A program made the position numbers and the translations under genes. Below the pieces are notes generated by a model, which was not told the origin of the DNA, did no database searches, and saw only the letters and a list, made by a program, of their open reading frames with translations. A DNA stretch of 64,000 nt from Roseomonas genomospecies 6 (GTDB lineage: Bacteria > Pseudomonadota > Alphaproteobacteria > Azospirillales > Azospirillaceae): positions 124,001 through 188,000 of the forward strand of contig NZ_QOKW01000003.1 of the NCBI RefSeq assembly GCF_008365375.1. Direction: 5' to 3'. Of this stretch, positions 9,539 through 17,449 are shown piece by piece. Position 1 is the stretch's first letter. Each line of letters starts with the position of its first letter.

Positions 9539-9751
9539 TCAGCGATACGCTTGCAACGTCAAAAATGACCGGGCATCCGAAAGGTTCCGCTCCCGGATGT
9601 TTTGGGCAGGCAGGAAATCCGCTTCGGCTCCGTCCAGCCCGCCATCGAGGCCGGTATCGCGCCGCAGGTGGCCGCTCAGCCTCTCCACCCCGGCGTCGTC
9701 GCCCTCGGCATCCAGCCACTGCCGCAGCAGGGTGTTCCACAAGGTCCGCAT
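9539..9751 (-). CDS. small hypothetical protein (70 residues)
   Basis: A 70-residue acidic, soluble-looking protein with no recognised domain; it starts MRTLWNTLLRQWLDAEGDDA. It is supported by its expression signals rather than by homology: a strong ribosome-binding site (GGAGAGGAGCC directly before the ATG at 9751), a promoter-like TTGACG/ATTAAT pair about 30-60 bases upstream, and a hairpin terminator 20 bases after the stop. The self-contained transcription unit suggests a real monocistronic gene. Function unknown. Confidence 0.6.
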   Translation of the reverse strand: MRTLWNTLLRQWLDAEGDDAGVERLSGHLRRDTGLDGGLDGAEADFLPAQNIRERNLSDARSFLTLQAYR

Positions 9752-9778
9752 GGCTCCTCTCCATTTTTGCAGAGGACA

Positions 9779-9809
9779 AATTAATCCGCCATCGGATGTT
9801 TTCCGTCAA
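9779..9809 (-). promoter_or_regulatory. sigma70-like promoter of the 70-residue gene
   Basis: On the minus strand TTGACG (9804-9809) is followed after 18 bases by ATTAAT (9780-9785), in an AT-rich patch that stands out locally. The predicted transcript start would leave a leader of about 20 bases before the strong ribosome-binding site of the gene at 9539-9751. Confidence 0.45.
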
Positions 9810-9923
9810 GAGTAGGAAGCGGGGAAACGGGCGGGAGCACCATCCTCGCGCCCCCGCCCGCGGCACATCCGTGACCCGCCCCCGCCCCGACCGCACAATG
9901 TTCGATTCGAACGGTCCCCGCAG

Positions 9924-9949
9924 GGAACCTGGGGCGGGGCGGAGGCGTT
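9924..9949 (+). promoter_or_regulatory. possible EcfG-type general stress promoter before the Pmp3-like gene
   Basis: GGAAC (9924-9928) and CGTT (9946-9949) are separated by 17 bases, matching the EcfG consensus GGAAC-N16/17-CGTT of alphaproteobacteria. YqaE/Pmp3 genes are often stress-induced, which agrees. The -10 lies only eight bases before the ATG, which would give an almost leaderless transcript; this weakens the call. Confidence 0.35.
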
Positions 9950-9957
9950 ATCGCGCC

Positions 9958-10134
9958 ATGGACCTGATACGCATCATACTGGCGCTTCTGCTGCCGCCCT
10001 TGGGCGTCTTCCTCCAGGTGGGGTTCGGCGTCCAATTCTGGATCAACGTGCTGCTGACGTTGCTCGGCTACATCCCGGGCATAATCCACGCGTTGTACGT
10101 CATCGTGAAGTACAAGGACCGCTATCCGGCGTAG
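9958..10134 (+). CDS. YqaE/Pmp3 family membrane protein (UPF0057)
   Basis: A 58-residue protein with two hydrophobic segments around the conserved LLPPLGVFLQVG core and the family ending GYIPGIIHALYVIVKY. Pmp3/YqaE proteins are small inner-membrane proteins induced by salt, cold or osmotic stress and thought to affect membrane potential. Length and motif match the family well. The ATG at 9958 is the only start that gives the canonical N-terminus; GGAGG lies about 12 bases upstream. It is convergent with the chemoreceptor gene. Confidence 0.9.
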   Translation: MDLIRIILALLLPPLGVFLQVGFGVQFWINVLLTLLGYIPGIIHALYVIVKYKDRYPA

Positions 10135-10153
10135 AGAGAGGCGGAGGGGCGGC

Positions 10154-11857
10154 TCACGCCGCCCTCACCTTCGCCAGGAAGCCGCCGACCTCCGTCCGCA
10201 GCAGCGCGGCGGACCGGCTCAGTTCCTGCGCGCTGCCGAGAACGCGGCCCGCGGCGGTCCCGCCCTGAGCGGCGGCGCCGCTGACCTGCACGATGGCGCC
10301 GGACACCTCCGCGGTGCCCGCCGACGCCTGCTGGACGTTGCCGGCGATCTCCTGGGTGGCGGTTCCCTGCTGCTCCACCGCCCGGGCGATGTCCGCGGCG
10401 ATCTGGCTGCTTTCCCCGATGACCTGGGCGATTTCCCGGATCGACTGCACGGTGCGCAGGGTCACGTCCTGAACCCCGGCGATCTGGGCGGTGATGTCCT
10501 CCGTCGCCTTGGCGGTCTGGTTGGCGAGGTTCTTCACCTCCGACGCCACCACCGCGAAGCCCTTGCCGGCCTCGCCCGCGCGGGCGGCCTCGATGGTCGC
10601 GTTCAGCGCCAGAAGGTTGGTCTGCTGGGCGATGGAGTTGATGAGCTGCACCACCTCCCCGATCTTCTGCGAGGTGCTGACCAGCCCTTCAGCCGTGGCC
10701 TGGGTCGCCTCGGCGTTGCGGACGGCGCGGTTGGCGATGTCGGCGGACTGGCGGACCTGCTGGCCGATGCTGCTGACCGACCCGGCGAGCTGGCCGCAGG
10801 CCGCCGCGACCGATTCCACGTTGGCCGTCGCCTGGGTCGCGGCGGCGGCGACGGTTCCGGCCTGCTCGTTGGCGCGCTCCATGGTCGCGTTCAGGGTCTG
10901 GGCGGACCCTTCGAGTTCCGTGGCGGCGCGGGACACCAGTTCCACGATGGAGCCGACACTGCGTTCGAACTGGTCGGCCAGCCCGTTCATGGCCTCGCGC
11001 TTCTCGGCCTCGGCGCGGCGTTCGGCTTCCTCCTTCTCCGCCTCCATCCGGCGGGCGCGGACCATGTTGTCCTTGAAGACCTGCACGGCGCGGATGATCT
11101 CGCCGACCTCGTCGCGGCTGGTGGCCTTCGGCACCTCGATGCCCAGATCGCCCTCGGCCAGCTTCAGCATGGTGTCGGTCAGGCGGCGCAGCGGCCGCAC
11201 CGTCAGGATCGACCACCAGGCCAAGGCCGCGCCGAGCAGCAAGGTCACCCCGCACAGCGAGATCATCAGCAATTGGAAGCTGTCCGACACCGCGCGGGTG
11301 TTCCTGGCGATCTCCTGGCTTTCGGCCTCCTGAAGGTCGATGAAGGCGTTGATGCGGGCCAGCCATTCGGTGAAGCCGGGGCGCGCCTGCTCGACGAGGA
11401 TGCGGACGGCGCGGTCGGTGTCGCCGGCCTGACGCGCCTCGATGACGCTGCGGGCCAGCGGCAGGGTCTTCGCCTCCGTCTCCTTGATGGAGGCCAGGAT
11501 CGCACGTTCCCTCGCGGTGACTCCGGGGATGGTGGCGAACATGCGGTCCAACAGCTCGGCCGACCGGGCGTAATCCGCCGCCAGACGGTCGATGGTGGCG
11601 AGTTCGGCCTTCAGCGCAGCAGCGTCGGTCAGCAGCGTGACGTCGCGCAGGCTGATCGCCCGGTCATGCACGCTGCCGCGGAAATTGATGGCGTAGCGCT
11701 GCTTGACGTTGTTGACGTCGTTGATGGCCGAAAGGCTGTCGTTGATGCTGTTGACCTTGTGGATGGCGATGGCGGCCAGGGCGACCATCAGCAGCAGGAT
11801 GCTGCCGAAGCTCACCATCAGCCGGATGCCGACCTTGGCGTTTCTGAACCATTGCAT
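10154..11857 (-). CDS. methyl-accepting chemotaxis protein (4HB-HAMP-MA)
   Basis: A 567-residue chemoreceptor. A first membrane segment (about 10-31) is followed by a roughly 160-residue helical periplasmic domain (four-helix-bundle type), a second membrane segment ([13 protein letters not shown]), a HAMP linker, and the long cytoplasmic signalling coiled coil. The highly conserved tip is seen in [16 protein letters not shown] followed by [15 protein letters not shown]. No C-terminal CheR-binding pentapeptide is present. I chose the ATG at 11857 before [12 protein letters not shown], a typical receptor N-terminus. No che genes are adjacent, so it feeds a chemotaxis system encoded elsewhere. 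Ligand unknown. Confidence 0.93.
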   Translation of the reverse strand: MQWFRNAKVGIRLMVSFGSILLLMVALAAIAIHKVNSINDSLSAINDVNNVKQRYAINFRGSVHDRAISLRDVTLLTDAAALKAELATIDRLAADYARSAELLDRMFATIPGVTARERAILASIKETEAKTLPLARSVIEARQAGDTDRAVRILVEQARPGFTEWLARINAFIDLQEAESQEIARNTRAVSDSFQLLMISLCGVTLLLGAALAWWSILTVRPLRRLTDTMLKLAEGDLGIEVPKATSRDEVGEIIRAVQVFKDNMVRARRMEAEKEEAERRAEAEKREAMNGLADQFERSVGSIVELVSRAATELEGSAQTLNATMERANEQAGTVAAAATQATANVESVAAACGQLAGSVSSIGQQVRQSADIANRAVRNAEATQATAEGLVSTSQKIGEVVQLINSIAQQTNLLALNATIEAARAGEAGKGFAVVASEVKNLANQTAKATEDITAQIAGVQDVTLRTVQSIREIAQVIGESSQIAADIARAVEQQGTATQEIAGNVQQASAGTAEVSGAIVQVSGAAAQGGTAAGRVLGSAQELSRSAALLRTEVGGFLAKVRAA

Positions 11858-12125
11858 TGTCCGTTCTCCCGCCCATCCGTGTCGTCGATGGCTCTTGGGT
11901 GCCGCCGGCCGCCTTCCGGCCCGCCCCATGGCGGCACCGGCGATAACACCGAAGAGGAGGTACGGATCTGTCGTGAGATTGGATCAAAAAAAGAATTCCT
12001 TGCGGATCGCTGATGGCTGGCTCGCGGATGGCTGGCCTGCGGATGGCAGGGCTGTGGGATTTGTCACAGAGATTCACCGCGCGTCCGGCTACAGTCCCGC
12101 GCCGGCGAGGACGTCCCCGGAGACC
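11858..12125. other. intergenic stretch with degenerate tandem repeats
   Basis: Between the chemoreceptor start and the next genes there is no convincing protein gene. About 12002-12050 contains three degenerate copies, roughly 15 bases each, built around GCGGATGGCTGGC. The chemoreceptor promoter must lie here, but I cannot pick it out with confidence. Confidence 0.4.
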
Positions 12126-12209
12126 ATGATGGCCGGAACCATGCTCAAGCTGCTGCTTTCCCTGCTGCCGCTCGGCGCGTCGCTGCTGATGCTGGCGACG
12201 GTTCAATGA
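12126..12209 (+). CDS. possible 27-residue membrane peptide
   Basis: A very short frame starting MMAGTMLKLLLSLLPLG, almost entirely one hydrophobic segment, with GGAG five bases before the ATG. It ends 25 bases before the convergent phosphoesterase stop. It could be a genuine small membrane peptide or chance; there is no homology evidence. Confidence 0.25.
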   Translation: MMAGTMLKLLLSLLPLGASLLMLATVQ

Positions 12210-12234
12210 ACGGGTGGGTCGGGAATTGGGCGGG

Positions 12235-13056
12235 TCAGGAGTTGATGACCCGCCGCACCATCTCGTAAATCCCCAGCCGCCGCAGCCCATTCTGAAGGGC
12301 GGAGCGCACCGGCGCCGGAATGGACAGCAGGCGGCGCGGCTCGATCCCCGCCCGGCGCGTCTTCTCGAAGGCGGAACGATCGTCGTAGGCGACCCGCCGC
12401 ACGCTCACCGTCCGCCGCCCCGTATCGAACAGCATCCAGGTCCCCCGCCGCTCCTCCGTCCGCGGCTCCCCCACCGTGCCGGGGTTGAGCAGATAGCAGG
12501 AGCCGCCGCGCAGGACGACCTCGGCGTCGGGATCGTGCTCCCACAGCTCCCCATTGCGGTATTCGTGAATGCCCAGCCGGTGCGTGTGCCCATAGGCGCA
12601 GACGCGGGCGCCGGAGGGATGGGCGAGCAGGGCCTGCGCGGTGCGGCGCAGCCGGTCGTCGCTGTTCAGCCGGACCAGTTCGCAGCCCCGGTCCACATGC
12701 AACGCCCCATGCACGGCGACGAGCTGGTCCCCGACGCTGGTCTTAAGCGGCAGGGCGGACAGCCAGGCGATGTCCTCCGGCGGCAAACGCCTGCGCGTCC
12801 AGGCGATGGCGCGGATCGCCCGGACGCTGAAGCCGTCCGTCGGGATCTGGCGGGTCACCGCCCGGTCATGGTTGCCGGCGACGCAGACCGCCCCGGCCTC
12901 CCGCAGCAGGGCGATGCAGGGCGACGGATCGGTGTTGTAGCCCACCACGTCGCCCAGGCAGACGATGCGCTCCACGCCCGCGCCGCGCATGTCGGCCAGC
13001 GTGGCCTCCAGCGCCTCCCGATTGGCGTGGATGTCCGACAGGATGCCGATCCTCAT
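12235..13056 (-). CDS. metallophosphoesterase (calcineurin-like, YfcE/MJ0936-type)
   Basis: A 273-residue phosphoesterase. Metal ligands stand in the usual order: SDIHAN (residues 7-12), LGDVVGY, AGNHD and later a VHG motif and YGHTH, all diagnostic of the calcineurin-like fold. Members hydrolyse phosphodiesters or phosphomonoesters; substrate cannot be deduced. It is the last of three closely spaced minus-strand genes (acetyltransferase, ATP-grasp, phosphoesterase; gap of 13 bases to the ATP-grasp gene), so it probably acts in the same small-molecule or envelope-modification pathway. Confidence 0.87.
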   Translation of the reverse strand: MRIGILSDIHANREALEATLADMRGAGVERIVCLGDVVGYNTDPSPCIALLREAGAVCVAGNHDRAVTRQIPTDGFSVRAIRAIAWTRRRLPPEDIAWLSALPLKTSVGDQLVAVHGALHVDRGCELVRLNSDDRLRRTAQALLAHPSGARVCAYGHTHRLGIHEYRNGELWEHDPDAEVVLRGGSCYLLNPGTVGEPRTEERRGTWMLFDTGRRTVSVRRVAYDDRSAFEKTRRAGIEPRRLLSIPAPVRSALQNGLRRLGIYEMVRRVINS

Positions 13057-13069
13057 CGCAGCGACACCC

Positions 13070-14257
13070 TCACTGCGCCTTCATCGCACCATCGGGCGCG
13101 CCGTTCCGGGCGCGCGACGGCAGGACGCGGGCGAGTTGGTTGCGCAGGAAGGGCATCGGGTCGTCCAGCGCGATGGCCGTCGCCTCGCAGCCCAGCACCC
13201 AGGGCAGCCAGGAGGCCATGGACAGGCCGCTGTCCTTCGCGGCCAGCCGGTCCTTGGTGATGTGGCACCAGCGGGCGCCGGCCCGTGCCTTGCCGACCGC
13301 CGGGCGGGGCAGGCCGAGCAGGTCGGCATGGACCAGCGCCGGCAGGTTCACCCCCGCCACCGCCCCCAGATGGTGCCACAGGTTGAAGCGCGGGTTGACC
13401 TCCAGCAGGTGCAGCGATCCGTCCGGCGCGCGCTTGAAGTCGAACTTCGCGACGCCGCGCAGGCCCAGCCGCTCGGTCAGCGACCGGCCGAGCGCCGCCA
13501 CGTCGGGCGCGTCGGTGATGGTCAGGGCGGTGCTGTGCCCGTAGGCGAGCGGATAGGTGCGGATCTTGGCGCCGGTGAATTCCCCGGCCACGCCGCCGCG
13601 TTCGTCCACATGGACGTGGTAGCTCTCGATCCGGGTTTCCGGGCCGGGGATCATCTCCTGGACCAGCAGGTCCAGCCCGACCGCCGCCAGCCGGGGCCAA
13701 AGGGCGCGCAACTCGTCGGCGGAATCGACCTGGATGGCCTTGGCGAAGCCGTCCGCCTCGTCCCACACGCGGCGGCGGGTCAGCGGCTTGACGATCACCG
13801 GAAAGCGCAGGTCCACCACGTCCGGCGCCGCCTCGCGCGTCGGGTAGAGGCGGCGGGTGGCCGGAACGGGCAGGTTCAGCCGCTCCGCCAGCGCCTGGAA
13901 CCGGCCCTTGTCCACCAGATCCTCGACCAGCTCCGCGTCGGCGATGGCGAAGCGGAAGCCCTCCGCCAGACGGGCGCGGTTGCGGGACACCAGAAGGAGC
14001 TGGGTGTCGTCCTGGAAATAGAGGACCGGCTTTTCCGGCTGGCCGCGGGCGAAGGCCATCATCACCTCCACCAGCCCGTCCGGATTGCGGGCCGGGTCGT
14101 CCCACAGGATGGCGTCCCTGGTGAAGCGGGAATGCAGGGCCGGGGCGCCGGGATGGGTCACCACGGCGCAGCGCAGCCCGGCCAGCCCCAGCGGGCGCAC
14201 CATGTCCATGTCGCCCATGACGCAGGCGAGAGCGGGTTTCGCGTGTCTGGTCTTCAT
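13070..14257 (-). CDS. ATP-grasp ligase-like protein
   Basis: A 395-residue protein with the ATP-grasp arrangement: an N-terminal Rossmann-like part (ACVMGDMDMVRPLGLAGLR), a central region with FPVIVKPLTRRR (ATP-binding lysine) and a C-terminal metal-binding stretch ending LLEVNPRFNLWHH. ATP-grasp enzymes join a carboxylate to an amine or thiol through an acyl-phosphate; this one resembles the D-aspartate-ligase/carboxylate-amine ligase branch. Substrates are unknown. Placed between a FemAB/BioF2-like acetyltransferase and a phosphoesterase, it may attach an amino acid or similar group to a cell-surface molecule. Confidence 0.82.
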   Translation of the reverse strand: MKTRHAKPALACVMGDMDMVRPLGLAGLRCAVVTHPGAPALHSRFTRDAILWDDPARNPDGLVEVMMAFARGQPEKPVLYFQDDTQLLLVSRNRARLAEGFRFAIADAELVEDLVDKGRFQALAERLNLPVPATRRLYPTREAAPDVVDLRFPVIVKPLTRRRVWDEADGFAKAIQVDSADELRALWPRLAAVGLDLLVQEMIPGPETRIESYHVHVDERGGVAGEFTGAKIRTYPLAYGHSTALTITDAPDVAALGRSLTERLGLRGVAKFDFKRAPDGSLHLLEVNPRFNLWHHLGAVAGVNLPALVHADLLGLPRPAVGKARAGARWCHITKDRLAAKDSGLSMASWLPWVLGCEATAIALDDPMPFLRNQLARVLPSRARNGAPDGAMKAQ

Positions 14258-14317
14258 CTCGGCATCCTCCGTCCGCCGGTTCGGCGGCCTAGCGGGGTGG
14301 CGGGTCGGCGATTCAAT

Positions 14318-14353
14318 ATCAGCGGTTCATGAGGGATCAGCGGTTCATGAGGG
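14318..14353. repeat. perfect 18-bp tandem duplication over a stop codon
   Basis: ATCAGCGGTTCATGAGGG occurs at 14318-14335 and 14336-14353 with no spacer. The second copy contains the last codons and stop of the acetyltransferase gene (minus strand, ...LMNR-stop); the first repeats the same tail just downstream. Confidence 0.8.
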
Positions 14354-15524
14354 GAAGCGGGCCGCGCGCCAGCCGCTTCAGCCGGTCGGTCACCCCGGCC
14401 TTGACGCGGCGCAGCCGCTCGTCGAGCTGGCGGCTCAACCGGTCGGGGCCGAGCGCGATCCAGTTCATCGGCTGTTCCACATTGGACAGCAGCGGCTTGT
14501 GCCCCGCCGGGGTGGACATGAAGTCGTAACAGTCCTCGCCCCGCGCCAGCGTGTCCTCGATGGCCAGGACGTGGCAGACCAGACCGGGCTTCAACCGGTT
14601 GTCGGACTCGTAGGCGAAGCCGCCCTGATAGTTCATCACCCGCCCGCGATGGACGAAGTTGTAGAGATAGCCGATGGCCGTCTCTCCGGCGCTGACGCGG
14701 CACAGCCGCACCGTCCCCGCCGGCACGCCGGTGGCGATCAGCCGCTCGTGAAAGGGGCGGAAGGCCGGGTTGGAAAAGGCGCCGGACTGGCCGCGCGCGT
14801 TCCAGCTCGCCTGATGCAGAACCTCCATGGCGCTGAAATCCTCCAGCGCCTCCTCCACCGTCGCGGCGACGCGGTGGGTCAGGGGGCCGCGCTCCGCATA
14901 GAGCCGCATGGCGCGGCGCACCGCGGCGCGGGTGTTCTTGCCGAGGCTGGCGAGATAGCCCGCGCCCTGCCGCCGCACGCCGTCAAGATCCACCCATTGG
15001 CAACTGTCCGCCACCCGCACCTGCAACGCGTGGCCCTGACGCGCCGCCGTGCGCCGCACGGCGGCCTCCGCGTCCGGTTCCAGCCCACCCAGCACCAGCT
15101 CGTCCCAATTCGTCAGGCGTTGGCCCAGCCAATCGAAGCAGGCGGCCAGCACCGCCTTCGCGCAGCTCCGGTCGGCGAGGATGCCGTTGTACTCCACGAA
15201 CAGCCGGTCGAAGACCCGGTCTCCGGTTTCGTGCAGCAGCCAGCAGCGGGTGCGCAGAAGGCCGAAGCGCCACTGGGTGCGCGGGCACAGCAGCGCCAGC
15301 CCGACGACCTGCCCGTCGCGGCGGGCCACAAGCGCGTGGGGACGCACGCCGGGAGGCAGCGAGGCCAGCCAATTGCCGATCCAATGCCAGCTCAGGAAAA
15401 AGGACCCGTCGGCGCGTTTCTCCAGATCGGTCCAAAGCGCTTCAATCTTGCCCGGACCTTCCAAAGGCTCCAATGCGATGCCGATGGTGTCGCCGTCGTC
15501 CTCAACAAGAGTCCTCATGTCCAT
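14337..15524 (-). CDS. GNAT-fold acetyltransferase, CelD/BioF2-like (FemAB-related)
   Basis: A 395-residue protein of the Acetyltransf_6/CelD type: two GNAT-like halves with WHWIGNWLASL early and a C-terminal half containing GYLYNFVHRGRVMNYQGGF and CYDFMSTPAGHKP. Such proteins acylate polysaccharide, lipid or peptidoglycan precursors and often sit in exopolysaccharide loci. The substrate here is unknown. It is the first gene of a three-gene minus-strand set with the ATP-grasp and phosphoesterase genes (gap of 79 bases to the ATP-grasp gene). The start is the ATG at 15524; a second in-frame ATG lies two codons in. Its last four codons are duplicated downstream. Confidence 0.83.
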   Translation of the reverse strand: MDMRTLVEDDGDTIGIALEPLEGPGKIEALWTDLEKRADGSFFLSWHWIGNWLASLPPGVRPHALVARRDGQVVGLALLCPRTQWRFGLLRTRCWLLHETGDRVFDRLFVEYNGILADRSCAKAVLAACFDWLGQRLTNWDELVLGGLEPDAEAAVRRTAARQGHALQVRVADSCQWVDLDGVRRQGAGYLASLGKNTRAAVRRAMRLYAERGPLTHRVAATVEEALEDFSAMEVLHQASWNARGQSGAFSNPAFRPFHERLIATGVPAGTVRLCRVSAGETAIGYLYNFVHRGRVMNYQGGFAYESDNRLKPGLVCHVLAIEDTLARGEDCYDFMSTPAGHKPLLSNVEQPMNWIALGPDRLSRQLDERLRRVKAGVTDRLKRLARGPLPLMNR

Positions 15525-15986
15525 GTGCGCGGTCTTCCCGGCGGATGTTGACGGATGGGCGGCCTTGAACAGTCAGGCGGAAAAGGCGGATGCGGGCGGG
15601 CAATCGGAAAACTTAAATTTCATTTAATGTTTCCTGTCCTTCAGCGTCTGCTTCATGTACGAAATGCCTGTGATGAAAACGCGGTGGCGGAAGGCGGATC
15701 GCGGTGTTCCGGTGGGGGAACCCGTCCGTGCCATCGGGGGTATCGGGCGGTGAAGGAGAGGCGTTAAGGAGATGTCCTTCTGATCCGGGGAAGCGCTGTC
15801 CGGCCGATGCCCCGGACCAAAGTCATCGGCCAAATCCAGGGCAGACGTCATGGTGGCGAGGTCACGGGACCAACGTCGTGGAGCCGGGGCGGAGCTTCCG
15901 CCCAGGTCTTGCGGTTCCCTGTTGTCCCGGCGCCCAATCCTCTCCATCTCTTATCGGATGGGAAGGAAGCGGAAAGGACCGGCCCC
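15525..15986. other. intergenic region with AT-rich palindrome
   Basis: About 460 bases without a convincing gene, between the divergent acetyltransferase and Fur-family genes. It contains TTAAAT-TTC-ATTTAA at 15613-15627, an AT-rich palindrome striking in DNA this GC-rich, about 90 bases upstream of the acetyltransferase start. This may be part of its promoter or an operator. The region before the Fur-like gene shows no recognisable promoter. Confidence 0.4.
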
Positions 15987-16466
15987 GTGACGACGCCCCC
16001 CATGACCACGCCCCCCATGACGACGCCCGAAGAAGCCCTGCCGTCGCGGCTGAAACGCGCGTGCGCCGAGCGGGGGTTGAAGATGACCGGCCAGCGCCGG
16101 ATCATCGCGCGCGTCCTGTCGGAATCCGCCGATCACCCCGATGTGGAAGAGGTCTACCGCCGCGCGGCGGCGATCGACGCCGGGATCAGCCTTGCGACCG
16201 TCTACCGGTCCATGAGGCTGTTCGAGGAGATCGGCATCATCCAGCGCCACGATTTCGGCGACGGGCGCGCCCGTTACGAGGAGGCCCGCGGCGACCATCA
16301 CCACCACCTGATCGACATCGAAACCGGCGAGGTGGTCGAGTTCCAGGACCCGGAACTGGAGGCCGCCGTCACCCGCATCGCCCGGCATCTCGGCTTCGAC
16401 ATGATCGGGCAGCGGCTGGAGATCTTCGGGCGCCGCATCCAGCGCAAGGGTCCGGAGACGGCCTGA
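15987..16466 (+). CDS. Fur family transcriptional regulator (Fur/Mur-like)
   Basis: A 159-residue metal-responsive repressor. The winged helix contains LKMTGQRRIIARVLSES and ISLATVYRSMRLFEEIGI, followed by the metal-site histidines in GDHHHHLIDIETGEVVEF and the C-terminal FDMIGQRLEIFGRR. The sequence is closer to alphaproteobacterial Fur/Mur than to Irr or Zur, but the metal cannot be fixed. The best start is GTG at 15987, with GGAAAGGA nine bases upstream. Two more in-frame ATG codons at 16002 and 16017 lie within a 15-bp tandem repeat, so the N-terminus is ambiguous by 5 or 10 residues. Its stop overlaps the next gene in TGATG, implying translational coupling. Confidence 0.9.
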   Translation: MTTPPMTTPPMTTPEEALPSRLKRACAERGLKMTGQRRIIARVLSESADHPDVEEVYRRAAAIDAGISLATVYRSMRLFEEIGIIQRHDFGDGRARYEEARGDHHHHLIDIETGEVVEFQDPELEAAVTRIARHLGFDMIGQRLEIFGRRIQRKGPETA

Positions 16467-16717
16467 TGGCGGCGGAGAGGAGACCCGGGCCGGCGCACGA
16501 TCCGGCGGAGCGTTTCGCCGCCTGCGAGGCCGCGGTCTGCGGTTGCCGGCCCGTGGTGGAGCGCGCCTACCGCGAACTGGTCGATTGCGGGCGCCCCGAC
16601 CGCCACGCCCTGGAGGCCGCCACGGTGGTGCTGCGCTGGCACCATCCGGAACTGGACGTGCCGCAGGCCCTTCAGATCGTCGAACGCTGGGTCGCCGCCG
16701 GGGACCGGCTGCATTGA
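16466..16717 (+). CDS. small hypothetical protein coupled to the Fur-like gene
   Basis: An 83-residue protein with no recognised domain. Its ATG overlaps the TGA of the Fur-family gene by one base (TGATG), typical of translational coupling. It has three cysteines (C20, C25, C27 in ACEAAVCGCRP) plus C41 and a helical C-terminus (ALQIVERWVAAGD). The cysteines and linkage to a metal regulator hint at metal or redox sensing, but this is only inference. Confidence 0.65.
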   Translation: MAAERRPGPAHDPAERFAACEAAVCGCRPVVERAYRELVDCGRPDRHALEAATVVLRWHHPELDVPQALQIVERWVAAGDRLH

Positions 16718-16791
16718 TCTTGCCTTGACCTGCGGAGCGGTTCTAAAGCTCTTTCCCTGCACGACACCGCAGGACCCTTCGCAGGACATTC

Positions 16792-17001
16792 ATGGACGCC
16801 GAAAGCCGCCTGACCGAGCTGGAATCCCGCCTCGCCCATCACGAGCGCATGGCCGAGGAGATGTCCGCCGTCCTGTTCGAGCAAAGCCGGACCATCGACC
16901 TGCTGACGGCGCAGATGCGCCGCCTGCGCGACCGTGTGGCGGAACTGGAGTCCGGGATGCCCCGCGCGCCGCAGGACGAACCTCCCCCGCCCCACTACTG
17001 A
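16792..17001 (+). CDS. slyX: SlyX family protein
   Basis: A 69-residue protein that is almost one coiled coil: LTELESRLAHHERMAEEMS, then VLFEQSRTIDLLTAQMRRL and RDRVAEL, ending in a proline-rich tail PPPPHY. Length, heptad pattern and the terminal PPHY-like motif fit SlyX. The function of SlyX is unknown despite wide conservation. The start at 16792 follows GCAGGAC. It is 74 bases downstream of the 83-residue gene on the same strand. Confidence 0.88.
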   Translation: MDAESRLTELESRLAHHERMAEEMSAVLFEQSRTIDLLTAQMRRLRDRVAELESGMPRAPQDEPPPPHY

Positions 17002-17033
17002 CCGGCCCCCCTGCTGACCGGCCCTGCCGAGCG

Positions 17034-17294
17034 TCACCGCATCCGCCAGCCGCCGCGCGGGCCACCCCAGGTGAGCTGCGGGCCGGCGGGAGGACGGCGG
17101 GAACAGTCGGCCTGAACGCAGCCGCAGGCGGGAAACAGGCAGCGGTCCCCGTTCACGTCGGTGGCCTGCACGGCCAGCTCGTAGCGTGTGCCCCGCATCA
17201 ATTGCGCGCCCGCCGCGCTGTTGCGCTCGTAATGCTCCACGACGGCAAGCAACCGCAGCATGCGGGCGCGCTGTCCTTTGGTGTCGAGGCTCAT
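17034..17294 (-). CDS. small hypothetical protein (86 residues)
   Basis: An 86-residue protein with a helical, arginine-rich N-terminus (GQRARMLRLLAVVEHYERN) and a C-terminal half with three cysteines (CLFPACGCVQADC includes four in a row pattern) ending GGWRMR. No domain recognised. Start chosen at the ATG at 17294, seven bases after GGGAGA; another ATG six codons upstream is possible. It is convergent with slyX and shares its strand with the diguanylate cyclase gene upstream, separated by about 155 bases. Confidence 0.6.
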   Translation of the reverse strand: MSLDTKGQRARMLRLLAVVEHYERNSAAGAQLMRGTRYELAVQATDVNGDRCLFPACGCVQADCSRRPPAGPQLTWGGPRGGWRMR

Positions 17295-17449
17295 CTCCCA
17301 ATCTCCCGCCATGGCCGTCCGAGTCGTGCTCGATGGGACATGAAACGGCAGGAACGGCCTGAGGCTCCAGCGTGCAACCGCCTTACCCACCGCTTGCCGG
17401 ACGCCCGCCGGAGGCGGTTCCCCGCTTGGCGGTGGCTCGGCCGCGGGGC

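Noticed and set aside
9297..9896. 200-residue minus-strand frame and overlapping plus-strand frame
   Set aside because: No ribosome-binding site, no domain, and they conflict with the better supported 70-residue gene.
9900..9912. LexA operator (GTTCGATTCGAAC palindrome)
   Set aside because: It lacks the GTTC-N7-GTTC spacing of alphaproteobacterial LexA sites, and the downstream gene is not an SOS gene.
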